Assembly: GCF_005502935.1 (NCBI RefSeq)
Contig: NZ_SCMP01000016.1
Location: 36,634 to 100,633, forward strand
Direction of reading: 5' to 3'
DNA length: 64,000 nt
Source of the DNA: Pseudomonas sp. 2FG
GTDB taxonomy: Bacteria; Pseudomonadota; Gammaproteobacteria; Pseudomonadales; Pseudomonadaceae
In this document: positions 37,453 to 48,598 of the stretch, one piece after another
Layout: every line of letters starts with the position of its first letter
Numbering within the stretch: position 1 is the first letter of the stretch
Notes under the pieces: generated by a model
Seen by the model: the letters and a program-made list of their open reading frames with translations, nothing else
Database searches by the model: none
What the model was told of the DNA's origin: nothing
Made by a program: the position numbers and the translations under genes

Positions 37453-38471
37453 TGCAGGCACTGCCGACTAAGCTGGCGGCGTATGGCGCTTTGGCGCTGT
37501 TGCTGGCCAGTTGCTCCACCAGTCATGCCCCGCCAGCGGGGCAGTCGGGGGCTCCTTCCGGGCCGGGCGACTTTGCCCGCCCGCACAAGGACGGCGCGCC
37601 CTGGTGGGATGTCGATGTGTCGCGGATTCCCGACGCTGTGCCGATGCCGCATCACGGCGCCTACAAGGCCAACCCCTACACGGTGCTGGGCAAGACCTAT
37701 TACCCGATGCCCGATGCGCGGCGCTATCAGGCCAGCGGTACCGCATCCTGGTATGGCACCAAGTTCCACGGCCAGGCCACGGCCAACGGCGAGAAATACG
37801 ATCTCTACGGCATGAGCGCGGCGCACAAGACCCTGCCGCTGCCCAGCTATGTGCGCGTGACCAACCTGGAGAATGGCAAGAGCGTGATCCTGCGGGTCAA
37901 CGACCGCGGGCCGTTCTATTCCGACCGGATCATCGACCTGTCCTTTGCCGCGGCGAAGAAGCTCGGCTATGCCGAAGTCGGCACCGCGCGGGTCAAGGTC
38001 GAGGGCATCGACCCGAACGAGTGGTGGGCGCAGCAAGGCCGGCCGGTGCCGATGGTGTTGGCCCAGCCGCAAATGGCCCAGGCCCAGGCCCAGGCCCAAC
38101 CGCAGCCGGCGGTGCAAGCCATTGCCCAGCCCATCGCCCAGCCTGTCGAGCAGTACAGTCCGCCGCCCCAGCAGCATGCCGCGGCCGTCCTGCCGGTGCA
38201 GATCGACGCAAAAAAAAACGCTTTAGTCGGAGCCTCTGGCCTGTATCTCCAAGTGGGCGCCTTCGCCAATCCGGACGCTGCCGAGCTGCTCAGAGCCAAA
38301 CTGAGCGAGACGGTGAGTGCGCCGGTGTTTATCAGCTCGGTGGTGCGCAACCAGCAGACCCTGCATCGAGTGCGGCTGGGGCCGGTCAACACTCAGGGTG
38401 AAGCCGAGCAACTACAAGACAGCGTGCGGCTGGCCAATCTGGGTCAGCCGACCTTAGTGAAGCCGGAGTAA
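37452..38471 (+). CDS. rlpA: RlpA septal lytic transglycosylase lipoprotein with SPOR domain
   Basis: 339 residues. Lipobox LLASC with Cys21, a double-psi beta-barrel transglycosylase domain (about 92-190: ASGTASWYGTKFHGQAT, NGEKYDLYGMSAAHKTL, and VNDRGPF), a low-complexity Ala/Gln/Pro linker (about 195-240), then a C-terminal SPOR domain (GLYLQVGAFANPDAAELL...VRLGPVNTQ) that binds denuded septal glycan. RlpA cleaves stripped glycan at division in P. aeruginosa. Oddities: a 24-base run of four GGCCCA repeats and a nine-A tract between linker and SPOR. Confidence 0.95.
   Translation: MQALPTKLAAYGALALLLASCSTSHAPPAGQSGAPSGPGDFARPHKDGAPWWDVDVSRIPDAVPMPHHGAYKANPYTVLGKTYYPMPDARRYQASGTASWYGTKFHGQATANGEKYDLYGMSAAHKTLPLPSYVRVTNLENGKSVILRVNDRGPFYSDRIIDLSFAAAKKLGYAEVGTARVKVEGIDPNEWWAQQGRPVPMVLAQPQMAQAQAQAQPQPAVQAIAQPIAQPVEQYSPPPQQHAAAVLPVQIDAKKNALVGASGLYLQVGAFANPDAAELLRAKLSETVSAPVFISSVVRNQQTLHRVRLGPVNTQGEAEQLQDSVRLANLGQPTLVKPE
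38075..38098 (+). repeat. Four tandem GGCCCA units in the rlpA linker
   Basis: Four exact copies of a 6-base unit encode alternating Ala and Gln in the linker before the SPOR domain. Because 6 is a multiple of 3, unit gain or loss would keep frame. Confidence 0.7.
38210..38218 (+). repeat. Nine-A tract containing a slippery A AAA AAC heptamer in rlpA
   Basis: Nine consecutive A residues precede CGCT. In the rlpA frame the codons are GCA AAA AAA AAC, so a heptamer A AAA AAC is correctly phased for minus-one slippage. Losing one A would bring in TAG at 38224-38226; a minus-one shift would read to 38401. Confidence 0.6.
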
Positions 38472-38529
38472 CGGCTTCACCCGATTTGCCCGCAAGGGCC
38501 TGTTTGCCATTAGTGAATTCGAGAGACGG

Positions 38530-39690
38530 ATGAACATCACCACCTTTACGCAACGCTTGAGCCTGCTTGTCCTGTTGATCGCCACGCCCGCTGCCTGGGC
38601 GGCCGAGCAGGTTGTTCCGGCGCCCCCGCAACTGGCGGCCAAGGCTTATGTGCTGATGGATGCCGCCAGCGGCAACGTGTTGGTCGCGAGCAATGGCGAT
38701 CAGCGCCTGCCGCCGGCCAGCCTGACCAAGTTGATGACCGCCTATATGGCGACTCTGGAGATTCGTCGCGGCCAGATTGGCGAGAGCGATCTGGTGACTG
38801 TCAGCGAAAACGCCTGGCGTACCGGTGGTTCGCGGATGTTCATCCAGGTCGGCACCCAGGTATCGGTCAGCGATCTGCTGCACGGCATCATCATTCAGTC
38901 CGGTAACGATGCCAGCGTGGCGATTGCCGAACACATCGCCGGTAGCGAAGACGCGTTCGCCGACATGATGAACACCACTGCGCAAAAGCTCGAGATGAGC
39001 GGCAGCCACTTCATGAACGCCACGGGCCTGCCCAATCCCGAGCATTACTCCACGGCGCATGACATGGCGCGTCTGGCCCGCGCGATCATCTACGAAGACC
39101 CGGCGCACTACGCCATCTACTCGCAGAAAGAGTTCTTCTGGAACAACATCAAGCAGCCCAACCGTAACCTGCTGCTGTGGCGCGACAAGACCGTTGACGG
39201 GCTGAAAACCGGCCATACCGATGAGGCGGGCTACTGCCTGGTGTCCTCGGCCGTGCGTGACGGCATGCGGCTGATCTCCGTGGTGTTCGGCACTGCCAGC
39301 GAGCAGGCCCGGGCGGCGGAAACCCAGAAGTTGCTGACCTACGGCTTCCGCTTCTTCGAGACCCAGACCTTCTACCAGAAGGGTGCCGAACTGGCGCAGG
39401 CGCCGGTGTGGAAAGGCGCCGTTCGTCAGGTCAAGGCCGGCCTGGCCCAGGATCTGACCATGACCCTGCCGAAGGGCCAACTGAAGAAGCTGGCAGCCAG
39501 CATGAGCATGGCTCCGCAACTGGTTGCGCCGATCAAGCAAGGCGATGTGATCGGCAAGGTTGAGGTCAAACTGGGCGATAGCGTGGTGCATAGCGCCGAC
39601 CTGATCGCCCTCGAAACGGTCGACGAAGGTGGCTTCTTCCGTCGCGTGTGGGATAGCATTCGGCTGTTCTTCTACGGGTTGTTTAACTGA
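38530..39690 (+). CDS. dacC: D-alanyl-D-alanine carboxypeptidase, PBP5/6 type
   Basis: 386 residues. Signal peptide to about residue 25 (AAWA-AEQ). Carboxypeptidase motifs S64-x-x-K67 (SLTK), S124-G-N126 and K226-T-G228, then the beta-sandwich PBP5 C-terminal domain and an amphipathic terminal helix ([18 protein letters not shown]) that anchors it to the membrane. Trims terminal D-Ala from pentapeptides. Called dacC in P. aeruginosa, dacA family. Confidence 0.95.
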   Translation: MNITTFTQRLSLLVLLIATPAAWAAEQVVPAPPQLAAKAYVLMDAASGNVLVASNGDQRLPPASLTKLMTAYMATLEIRRGQIGESDLVTVSENAWRTGGSRMFIQVGTQVSVSDLLHGIIIQSGNDASVAIAEHIAGSEDAFADMMNTTAQKLEMSGSHFMNATGLPNPEHYSTAHDMARLARAIIYEDPAHYAIYSQKEFFWNNIKQPNRNLLLWRDKTVDGLKTGHTDEAGYCLVSSAVRDGMRLISVVFGTASEQARAAETQKLLTYGFRFFETQTFYQKGAELAQAPVWKGAVRQVKAGLAQDLTMTLPKGQLKKLAASMSMAPQLVAPIKQGDVIGKVEVKLGDSVVHSADLIALETVDEGGFFRRVWDSIRLFFYGLFN

Positions 39691-39782
39691 CCTTTGGCAA
39701 GTGCCCGCCCGGTCTTCATAAGAGCGGGGTGGGCTGCGGCCCTTGCGAATCACGAGTTCGCCGAGACTATTTAGTTGAAATC

Positions 39783-40055
39783 ATGACTGACGCTAACGCT
39801 GTAACCATCGAATTCCCCTGCGAGCGCTACCCGATCAAGGTGATCGGCGATGCGGGCGAGGGTTTTGTCGAGCTGGTCATCGAAATCCTTGGCCGCCACG
39901 CCCCCGATCTTGACGCAGGCACCCTGGTGCTGCGCGATAGCCGCAATGGCCGTTATCAAACCGTACAACTGCTGATCACCGCCACCGGTATCGAGCAACT
40001 GCAAGACATCAATAGCGAGCTGCGTGCCACCGGGCGCGTGCACATGGTGCTCTGA
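39783..40055 (+). CDS. ybeD: YbeD-family (DUF493) protein
   Basis: 90 residues with the ACT-like fold pattern: [71 protein letters not shown]. Conserved next to lipB in gammaproteobacteria; molecular role unknown, often suggested to be allosteric. ATG 39783; the stop overlaps the lipB ATG (TGATG). Confidence 0.93.
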   Translation: MTDANAVTIEFPCERYPIKVIGDAGEGFVELVIEILGRHAPDLDAGTLVLRDSRNGRYQTVQLLITATGIEQLQDINSELRATGRVHMVL

Positions 40056-40708
40056 TGCCGTCGAACCTGGGCGTTCGCGAGCTCGGCCAGGTGCCTTATG
40101 AGCCGACCTGGCACGCCATGCAACGCTTCACCGACACCCGCGGGCCGCTGACAGCGGACGAAATCTGGCTGCTGCAGCATCCGCCGGTGTTTACCCAGGG
40201 GCAGGCCGGTAAGGCCGAGCATGTGCTGTTCCCCGGCGATATCCCGGTGGTCAAGGTCGATCGTGGCGGGCAGGTGACTTATCACGGGCCCGGTCAATTG
40301 GTCGGTTATCTGTTGCTGGATGTGCGCCGCCTGGATATCGGTGTGCGTGAGCTGGTCAGTCGCATCGAGTCGAGCCTGATCGATCTGCTCGCCAGTTACG
40401 GGGTGAGTGCGGTAGCCAAAGCCGATGCGCCGGGGGTCTATGTGGACGGTGCGAAAATCGCCTCGTTGGGCCTGCGGATTCGCAACGGCCGCTCCTTTCA
40501 TGGCCTGGCGCTGAATGTGGATATGGATTTGGAGCCGTTCGGGCGGATCAACCCCTGTGGCTATGCCGGCATGGCGATGACCCAGCTGCGTGATTTGGTT
40601 GGCCCAATAGAATTTGCCGAGGTAAGTGCCCGGCTGCGTGCGCAGCTCGTCAAACACCTCGACTACGCTGAACAGACGACCCTGACGGGCGGAATTGAAT
40701 CGCTATGA
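40055..40708 (+). CDS. lipB: Octanoyl-[ACP]:protein N-octanoyltransferase
   Basis: 217 residues. Moves octanoyl from acyl carrier protein to the lipoyl domains of 2-oxoacid dehydrogenases and GcvH. Motifs: [24 protein letters not shown] with the active-site lysine in KIASLGL, and the catalytic Cys in [10 protein letters not shown]. Coupled to ybeD (1-base overlap) and lipA (4-base overlap). Confidence 0.97.
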   Translation: MPSNLGVRELGQVPYEPTWHAMQRFTDTRGPLTADEIWLLQHPPVFTQGQAGKAEHVLFPGDIPVVKVDRGGQVTYHGPGQLVGYLLLDVRRLDIGVRELVSRIESSLIDLLASYGVSAVAKADAPGVYVDGAKIASLGLRIRNGRSFHGLALNVDMDLEPFGRINPCGYAGMAMTQLRDLVGPIEFAEVSARLRAQLVKHLDYAEQTTLTGGIESL

Positions 40709-41682
40709 ACACGGTAGAGTTGACGGGCAAAGGCCCGGTGAAAGTGGAAGCTGGGGTCAAGCTGCGCGGCGCGGAGAAGGTCGCGCGGATTCCGGTGAAG
40801 ATCATCCCGACCGATGAGCTGCCACGCAAACCCGACTGGATTCGTGTGCGCATGCCGATCTCTCCTGAGGTCGATCGGATCAAGCAGCTGTTGCGCAAGC
40901 ACAAGCTGCACAGTGTCTGCGAAGAAGCTTCCTGCCCGAACCTCGGCGAATGTTTCTCCGGCGGCACTGCGACCTTCATGATCATGGGCGACATCTGCAC
41001 CCGCCGCTGCCCGTTCTGCGACGTTGGCCACGGCCGGCCGAAGCCGTTGGACGCCGACGAGCCGATGAACCTGGCGGTGGCGATCGCCGACCTGCGTTTG
41101 AAGTACGTGGTAATCACCTCGGTGGACCGCGACGACCTGCGCGACGGCGGCGCTCAACACTTTGTCGACTGCCTGCGCGAGATCCGCAAGCTGTCGCCAG
41201 GCGTGCAGCTGGAAACCCTGGTGCCGGATTACCGCGGCCGCATGGACGTCGCCTTGGCGATCACCGCCAATGAGCCGCCCGATGTGTTCAACCACAACCT
41301 GGAGACCGTACCGCGCCTGTACAAGGCCGCGCGTCCGGGCTCGGATTTCGAGTGGTCGCTGGACCTGCTGCAGAAGTTCAAGCAGATGGTCCCGCAGGTC
41401 CCGACCAAGTCCGGCTTGATGCTCGGCCTCGGTGAGACCGACGAGGAGGTGATCGAGGTCATGCAGCGCATGCGTGAGCACGATATCGACATGCTCACCC
41501 TCGGCCAGTACCTGCAACCGTCGCGTAGCCACTTGGCAGTCCAGCGTTTCGTGCATCCGGACACCTTCGCCTGGTTTGCCGAGGAAGGCACCAAGATGGG
41601 CTTCAAGAACGTCGCTTCCGGCCCGCTGGTGCGCTCTTCGTACCATGCCGATCAACAGGCGCATGGCGCGAAGAACAGCTAA
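40705..41682 (+). CDS. lipA: Lipoyl synthase (radical SAM)
   Basis: 325 residues; inserts two sulfur atoms into protein-bound octanoyl groups. Auxiliary cluster ligands C72, C77, C83 ([12 protein letters not shown]) and radical SAM ligands C98, C102, C105 (CTRRCPFC). The C-terminal RSSYHAD motif provides the conserved serine. Last gene of the plus-strand block and followed by a strong terminator. Confidence 0.98.
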   Translation: MNTVELTGKGPVKVEAGVKLRGAEKVARIPVKIIPTDELPRKPDWIRVRMPISPEVDRIKQLLRKHKLHSVCEEASCPNLGECFSGGTATFMIMGDICTRRCPFCDVGHGRPKPLDADEPMNLAVAIADLRLKYVVITSVDRDDLRDGGAQHFVDCLREIRKLSPGVQLETLVPDYRGRMDVALAITANEPPDVFNHNLETVPRLYKAARPGSDFEWSLDLLQKFKQMVPQVPTKSGLMLGLGETDEEVIEVMQRMREHDIDMLTLGQYLQPSRSHLAVQRFVHPDTFAWFAEEGTKMGFKNVASGPLVRSSYHADQQAHGAKNS

Positions 41683-41695
41683 GCGCGTCGAGGTT

Positions 41696-41734
41696 AAACA
41701 AAAAGGGCGACCCAGTGGGTCGCCCTTTTTGTTT
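41696..41734. terminator. Bidirectional terminator after lipA
   Basis: AAACAAAAAGGGCGACCCA and its complement at 41716-41734 form a long stem around a minimal loop, with T-runs on both sides. It ends the proA-lipA block and the convergent transglycosylase gene. Confidence 0.95.
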
Positions 41735-41754
41735 GCCGCGTCATGCCCGGGTTG

Positions 41755-43056
41755 TTAGGGGCGCGAACGCAACGCGTCGAGCAGCTCATGGCTCGGGTAA
41801 CCATCGGCAGGCACCCTCAAGGTCTGCTGATAGGCCTGCACGGCTTTGCGCGTGTTCGCGCCAATGATCCCGTCGGCTGCGCCGGGGTTGAAGCCGTGGG
41901 TAGCCAGCAGTTCCTGCAACTCGATGCGTTCGCTACGCCCCAGTTGTGGATCGTTACGCGGCCAGGCCGCGACGACTTGACTGTTGGCGCCGCGGATCCC
42001 GTCGGACAGCAGGCCGACTGCCAGCGCGTAAGACGAGGAGTTGTTGTACTTGAGAATGCTGCGAAAGTTATTCATCAGCAGAAAGGCCGGGCCGCGATGC
42101 CCGCTGGGCAGCAGCAGGGTGGCCGACTCGCCGGCCAGCGCCGGTGCAGTCGCGCCGTTTAGCGGTTGCACTCCAAGGGCGGCCCATTCGGCCAGGCTCA
42201 GGTGCTGCTCCGGGTCGGCCAGGGCATAGTCGAAGCCGCCCGGCAGCCGCACTTCAAAGCCCCAGGGTTGTCCGTGTCGCCAGCCAGAGGCTTGCAGGTA
42301 GTGAGCGGCGGAAGCCAAGGCGTCGGCCGGCGAGCTCCACAGGTCGCGGCGACCGTCGCCATCGAAGTCCACCGCGTGCTGGTTATAGGTGGTCGGCATG
42401 AATTGCGTTTGGCCCATGGCGCCGGCCCAGGAGCCGATCAGACGTTCGGGGCTGATGTCGCCATGTTCGAGAATCTGCAGTGCGGCCAGCAGCTGGTCGC
42501 GCCAGAACCCTTGGCGGCGGCCTTCGTAAGCCAGGGTGGCGAGCGAGCGGATCACGCTATTGTTGCCGATATTGCTACCGTAACCGCTCTCCATGCCCCA
42601 GATGGCCACCAAGGTTTCGGCTTGCACGCCATAGCGCTGCTCGATGCGCTCGAGCGTCGCGCCTTGTTGCGCCTGCTGAGCCTGGCCGCGGGCGATCCGG
42701 CTGGCAGATACGGCACCGTCCAGGTATGCCCAGATCGGTCGGGTGAATTCCGGCTGGCTGCTGTCGGCGGCGAGTACCGCCGGATCCAGGGTGACGCCGG
42801 CAAAGGCGCGGTCGAACAGCGCCGGGCTGATGCCGGCGGCCAGGGCCTCGTCGCGCAACCGGTTACGCCAGTCGGCAAAGCTCAGGGTGGCTGTCGGCAG
42901 GCTCGGCTCTGTGCTGGGCGTGGCTTGGCTGCTTACACTGGTGGCGGGTTTAGAGCGCGCGGACGTTTGCGTTGGCGCTTCGGCGCAAGCGGCTAGCAGG
43001 CTTAGGTTGAGGCTCAGGGCGGCGCAGGCAAGGCCTCGCGGGGACAGGTTCAGCAT
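41755..43056 (-). CDS. Lytic murein transglycosylase lipoprotein with PG_binding_1 domain (SltB2/SltG-like)
   Basis: 433 residues. Lipoprotein signal with LLAAC (Cys24), a disordered Ser/Thr-rich spacer, a family 3 transglycosylase domain with Glu156 in GMESGYGSNIGNN, and at the C-terminus a peptidoglycan-binding domain (LQELLATHGFNPGAADGIIGANTRKAVQAYQ). I chose ATG 43056 (MLNLSPRGLA); a GTG four codons upstream is possible. The gene stands after the ArfA gene on the minus strand, separated by a 61-base gap. Confidence 0.9.
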   Translation of the reverse strand: MLNLSPRGLACAALSLNLSLLAACAEAPTQTSARSKPATSVSSQATPSTEPSLPTATLSFADWRNRLRDEALAAGISPALFDRAFAGVTLDPAVLAADSSQPEFTRPIWAYLDGAVSASRIARGQAQQAQQGATLERIEQRYGVQAETLVAIWGMESGYGSNIGNNSVIRSLATLAYEGRRQGFWRDQLLAALQILEHGDISPERLIGSWAGAMGQTQFMPTTYNQHAVDFDGDGRRDLWSSPADALASAAHYLQASGWRHGQPWGFEVRLPGGFDYALADPEQHLSLAEWAALGVQPLNGATAPALAGESATLLLPSGHRGPAFLLMNNFRSILKYNNSSSYALAVGLLSDGIRGANSQVVAAWPRNDPQLGRSERIELQELLATHGFNPGAADGIIGANTRKAVQAYQQTLRVPADGYPSHELLDALRSRP

Positions 43057-43117
43057 CGGTGCTCTCACAGCTTTTTTGCCAGCGGCAACCTTAACATGAA
43101 GGGGCTGTGCCGGGTTT

Positions 43118-43279
43118 TCAGGCCGCCAGAAAGACCGAAGCCTCCCAGTGGTGAGACGGGGAGGCTTCGCGGCGGTAGCTACCTTTGCCCTTGCGGGGCT
43201 GTTCCTGGCGACAGCGGAACAGCGGTTGCGCTACCAGGGACTTGGCCTTGTTCGGGCCGTGCTTGGAGTGTTTGGCCAT
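43118..43279 (-). CDS. arfA: Alternative ribosome-rescue factor A
   Basis: 53 codons starting ATG 43279. The protein contains QPLFRCRQEQPRKGKGSYRRE (residues 18-38), the ArfA core (compare DPLFRQRVEKNKKGKGSY in E. coli) that occupies the empty mRNA channel and recruits RF2. The N-terminus is basic and rich in Lys/His. A perfect 11-bp hairpin lies inside the frame over codons 37-48. In E. coli arfA a hairpin in the coding region causes premature termination or RNase III cleavage, making a non-stop mRNA so that ArfA is only made when tmRNA fails. The same architecture is visible here. Confidence 0.9.
   Translation of the reverse strand: MAKHSKHGPNKAKSLVAQPLFRCRQEQPRKGKGSYRREASPSHHWEASVFLAA
43136..43169 (-). 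terminator. Hairpin inside the arfA reading frame
   Basis: CGAAGCCTCCC (43136-43146) and GGGAGGCTTCG (43159-43169) form a perfect 11-bp stem with a 12-base loop. On the minus strand it is followed by GTCTTTCTGG, a weak T-run, only about 15 bases before the arfA stop codon. Terminator or RNase III target; either would remove the stop. Confidence 0.7.
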
Positions 43280-43371
43280 GGCCGATCCTCTAGTGGGCGC
43301 TGCACAGTGCAGGCGCGCGGATCATCGGGCTTGGTATAAAAAATGTCCAGGGCTACGTCCGTGCCGGCAGG

Positions 43372-44409
43372 TCACTCCGACGGCAGAGCCAGGCGCTGCC
43401 CTGCGATCATCAGGGTCAGGCGGCTCAGGTCGATCCACGGGTCGCCGGCTGCCTGACCCTTGATCTGCGCATCGATGCGCTGCGCGTCCAGCAGCAGTCT
43501 GGCCCAGCGTGCTGCGGAGTGCCGTTGCAGGGCCTTGCTGACCAACGGCCGGCGTTTGTCCCAGACCGGTGGGCGGGCTTGGCTGAAGGCTTTGTCCAGG
43601 GGCACGCCTTGGCTGTATTGCTGCGCCAGGTTGGCCAGCAGGCGCAGTTCGCGGGCCAGCGCCCAGAGAATCACGGCGGTCTCTACGCCTTCACCACGCA
43701 GGCCTTCGAGGGTGCGCAGGGCGTGCGCGGCCTCGCCATTGAGTGCGGCGTCGATCAGGCCGAAAACGTCGAAGCGCGCACTGTCGGCTACCGCCGCTTG
43801 TACGGTGTTGGCGTCGATCTGGCCACCTTCGGCGAGCAGTTTGAGCTTCTCGATTTCCTGAGCCGCGGCCAGCAGGTTGCCTTCGACGCGCGCGGCGATC
43901 AGCTCCACCGCCGCCTGGCTGGCGGCCAGGCCGGCCTGCGCCAGGCGCTGGCGAATCCACTGGGGCAGCTGCTGGACCTCGACTGGCCAGATCTGGATGA
44001 AGTGCGCCTGTTGGCCGTCGATCAGCGCCTTGGCCCACTTGGTCTTCTGCGCGCTGCCATCCAGTTTCGGCAAGCTGATCAGCAACAGGGTATCTTCCGG
44101 TGGGCGGGCGAGGTATTCCAGCAGGGCGGCAGTGCCCTTGTCGCCGGGCTTGCCGGAGGGCAGGCGCAGTTCCAGCAGGCGCTTGTCGGCGAACAGCGAG
44201 AGGCTGGCGCCGGCTTGCAGCAGCGTGCCCCAGTCGAAGTTGGCTTCGGCGTTGAACACCTGGCGCTCGGAAAAACCCTGGCTGCGGGTCGCCGCGCGGA
44301 TGGCGTCTGCGGCTTCCTGGCAGAGCAAGGGGTCGTCACCACTGACCACATACACCGGAGCAAGGGGGCCCTGGAGGTGTTTGGCGAGTTGGGCGGGGTT
44401 GAGTTTCAT
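43372..44409 (-). CDS. holA: DNA polymerase III delta subunit
   Basis: 345 residues; delta opens the beta clamp within the clamp loader. N-terminal MKLNPAQLAKHLQGPLAPVYVVSGDDPLLCQEAADAIR is a HolA start, followed by the AAA+-like domain lacking a Walker A and the C-terminal collar. Lies 42 bases downstream of lptE on the minus strand, the order usual in gammaproteobacteria (leuS-lptE-holA). Confidence 0.96.
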   Translation of the reverse strand: MKLNPAQLAKHLQGPLAPVYVVSGDDPLLCQEAADAIRAATRSQGFSERQVFNAEANFDWGTLLQAGASLSLFADKRLLELRLPSGKPGDKGTAALLEYLARPPEDTLLLISLPKLDGSAQKTKWAKALIDGQQAHFIQIWPVEVQQLPQWIRQRLAQAGLAASQAAVELIAARVEGNLLAAAQEIEKLKLLAEGGQIDANTVQAAVADSARFDVFGLIDAALNGEAAHALRTLEGLRGEGVETAVILWALARELRLLANLAQQYSQGVPLDKAFSQARPPVWDKRRPLVSKALQRHSAARWARLLLDAQRIDAQIKGQAAGDPWIDLSRLTLMIAGQRLALPSE

Positions 44410-44451
44410 CGGCGGGCAACCACGGGGGCCGCAGTGGCGGCCCCGCGCGGC

Positions 44452-45063
44452 TTACTGAGTCTTGATCGGTAGTTGCAGCGGCGATTGCTGCGGCTGGGCT
44501 TGTTCCGCCTGGCGGGCGGCTTCCAGCGCCTCGGCTTCGGCCTTGGCCTTGGCTTCAGCGGTTTGCTGCAGTTGATCGAGCTGGTCTGGGCTGATCTGCT
44601 GCAGGCGTTGCGCCAACTGCTGGACCAGGTCGCGGCGCATTTCTTGGCGCACTTGCGCGGCTTCCTGGTCGGAGCCGATCAGGTTGTTTTCGTCCTGGAC
44701 GTAGACGTTCTGCACTTCCAGCTGGCTGCTCAGCAGCAGCAGGTTCTTGGCGCCGCGCAGCTCGTAGTCGAGGGTCATGGTCAGCTCATATTCTGCGCTG
44801 CGGGCGCTGCTGGTGTAGCTGGCGGTGCGTTGGCTTTCGGCTTCTTTTGCCAAAACCAGGGTGTAAGGGGCGCCGGGATAGACTTTGACGTCGTTGCTTT
44901 CCAGCACCTGACGCACTTCTTTGACGGTGGTGCCATAGGCATTGCGGGCAGTGAGGTCAAGCTCCTTGAGGGCGAACTGAGTATCGCCAGTGCCGCGCAA
45001 CTGGAAGCCACAGGCACTCAGCAGCGCCGCCAGACCCACTACCAACAGATTCCGTTTGATCAT
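44452..45063 (-). CDS. lptE: LPS-assembly lipoprotein LptE
   Basis: 203 residues. Lipobox LLSAC (Cys18) and the LptE start GFQLRGTGD; plugs the LptD barrel and helps deliver lipopolysaccharide. The C-terminal 45 residues are a Gln/Ala/Glu-rich tail beyond the core. I chose ATG 45063 behind AAGGGGA; a longer in-frame start upstream lacks a ribosome site. Confidence 0.95.
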   Translation of the reverse strand: MIKRNLLVVGLAALLSACGFQLRGTGDTQFALKELDLTARNAYGTTVKEVRQVLESNDVKVYPGAPYTLVLAKEAESQRTASYTSSARSAEYELTMTLDYELRGAKNLLLLSSQLEVQNVYVQDENNLIGSDQEAAQVRQEMRRDLVQQLAQRLQQISPDQLDQLQQTAEAKAKAEAEALEAARQAEQAQPQQSPLQLPIKTQ

Positions 45064-45126
45064 CTTGTTTCCCCTTAAACCATTTGCATCGTTGCAGCCC
45101 AAGGCTCAGCGATGCCTCGATAGGCT

Positions 45127-45157
45127 CTCTGCAGCAGTCTGCCTGACTGCTGCAGAG
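45127..45157 (-). other. Hairpin between leuS and lptE
   Basis: CTCTGCAGCAGTC (45127-45139) and GACTGCTGCAGAG (45145-45157) form a perfect 13-bp stem with a 5-base loop, beginning 6 bases after the leuS stop. There is no T-run, so it may stabilise the leuS 3' end or attenuate read-through into lptE. Confidence 0.5.
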
Positions 45158-45162
45158 CTTAA

Positions 45163-47775
<2,613 letters not shown>

Positions 47776-47972
47776 TTAGGCTGAAAAAGGGGGCTTACAG
47801 GAAACGTCGTAGCATACATGAGCGCCCTCGGCCGTGGGAAACCTTGATTATCCTGGGTGCCACGCGGGCTGGCCTCGGCCCGCCGTTGGTCGCGGCGCGT
47901 AGCCGGTTGAAGGTGCGACGCTAAGCTTTCAGTAGGGGGTGAAGTGGGGCGTGCCTTGCGCGAGGTGAATGG

Positions 47973-48407
47973 ATGGGCGAATTGCGGCGAGCAGAAGCGC
48001 GAGGCGGGCTGTATGAGCGGTTGCTGCAACGCCTCGCTTTGGCGCTGGATGAGGCCGATAGTGCCACTCGCCTGCATAAGGAGCCGCCGCGTGAGTTGGA
48101 GTTGCGCGGGCTGAGCCCGGCGGAACTGGAGTTGATTCGCGCGTACCTGGATCGCGATCTGCATTGGTTGCGCGGTTGGCATGCCGCCGCCCAGGAGCTG
48201 GCGCTGCTCGAACACACGCCGCTGCGCTGGACTAAACCCGGTCGTGCCAGCAATAAGCTGGAGGGCAAATCGAAAGCGCTGTTCAAGCGTCGGCAAAAAC
48301 TACTCTGCGCCCTCTGTGGCGCGATTGCGCATTGGCAGCCGGGGGAGGGTGTGCAGGCCTGCCTCGTTTGTGGCTCACAGCTTTTTCGCGCCGGTAATCC
48401 CCGTTAG
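47973..48407 (+). CDS. Zinc-ribbon protein, YbeL/DUF1451 type
   Basis: 144 residues: a helical N-terminal half (RLLQRLALALDEADSATRLHKEPPRELELRGLSPAELELI) and a C-terminal zinc ribbon CALCG...CLVCG with a GE in between. The E. coli counterpart YbeL is also next to leuS. Divergent from leuS over 203 bases. Function unknown. Confidence 0.85.
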   Translation: MGELRRAEARGGLYERLLQRLALALDEADSATRLHKEPPRELELRGLSPAELELIRAYLDRDLHWLRGWHAAAQELALLEHTPLRWTKPGRASNKLEGKSKALFKRRQKLLCALCGAIAHWQPGEGVQACLVCGSQLFRAGNPR

Positions 48408-48422
48408 GCTGCGGGCACCCCG

Positions 48423-48585
48423 GGAGCCTGTCGGACTTAGAGCTGTCCTACTGCGAAAGCCAGGATATTGGCCCGTTTTTCCACTCAGCCTCGTTAAAGA
48501 GAATGACTATTTGCCTCGCCTGAGTGAAAAAAACGTTCTCAATCCCAGACTTTCTCGCTACGGACGTCTAAGCCCTACAGGCTCC
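48423..48585. mobile_element. 163-bp MITE-like element, second family
   Basis: Ends GGAGCCTGTCGGACTTAG (48423-48440) and CTAAGCCCTACAGGCTCC (48568-48585) are 18-base inverted repeats with three mismatches. The interior has no reading frame. The right end abuts the GAGGAGG Shine-Dalgarno (48586-48592) of the following gene. A solo end is at 23505-23522. Confidence 0.65.
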
Positions 48586-48598
48586 GAGGAGGTGCTCG

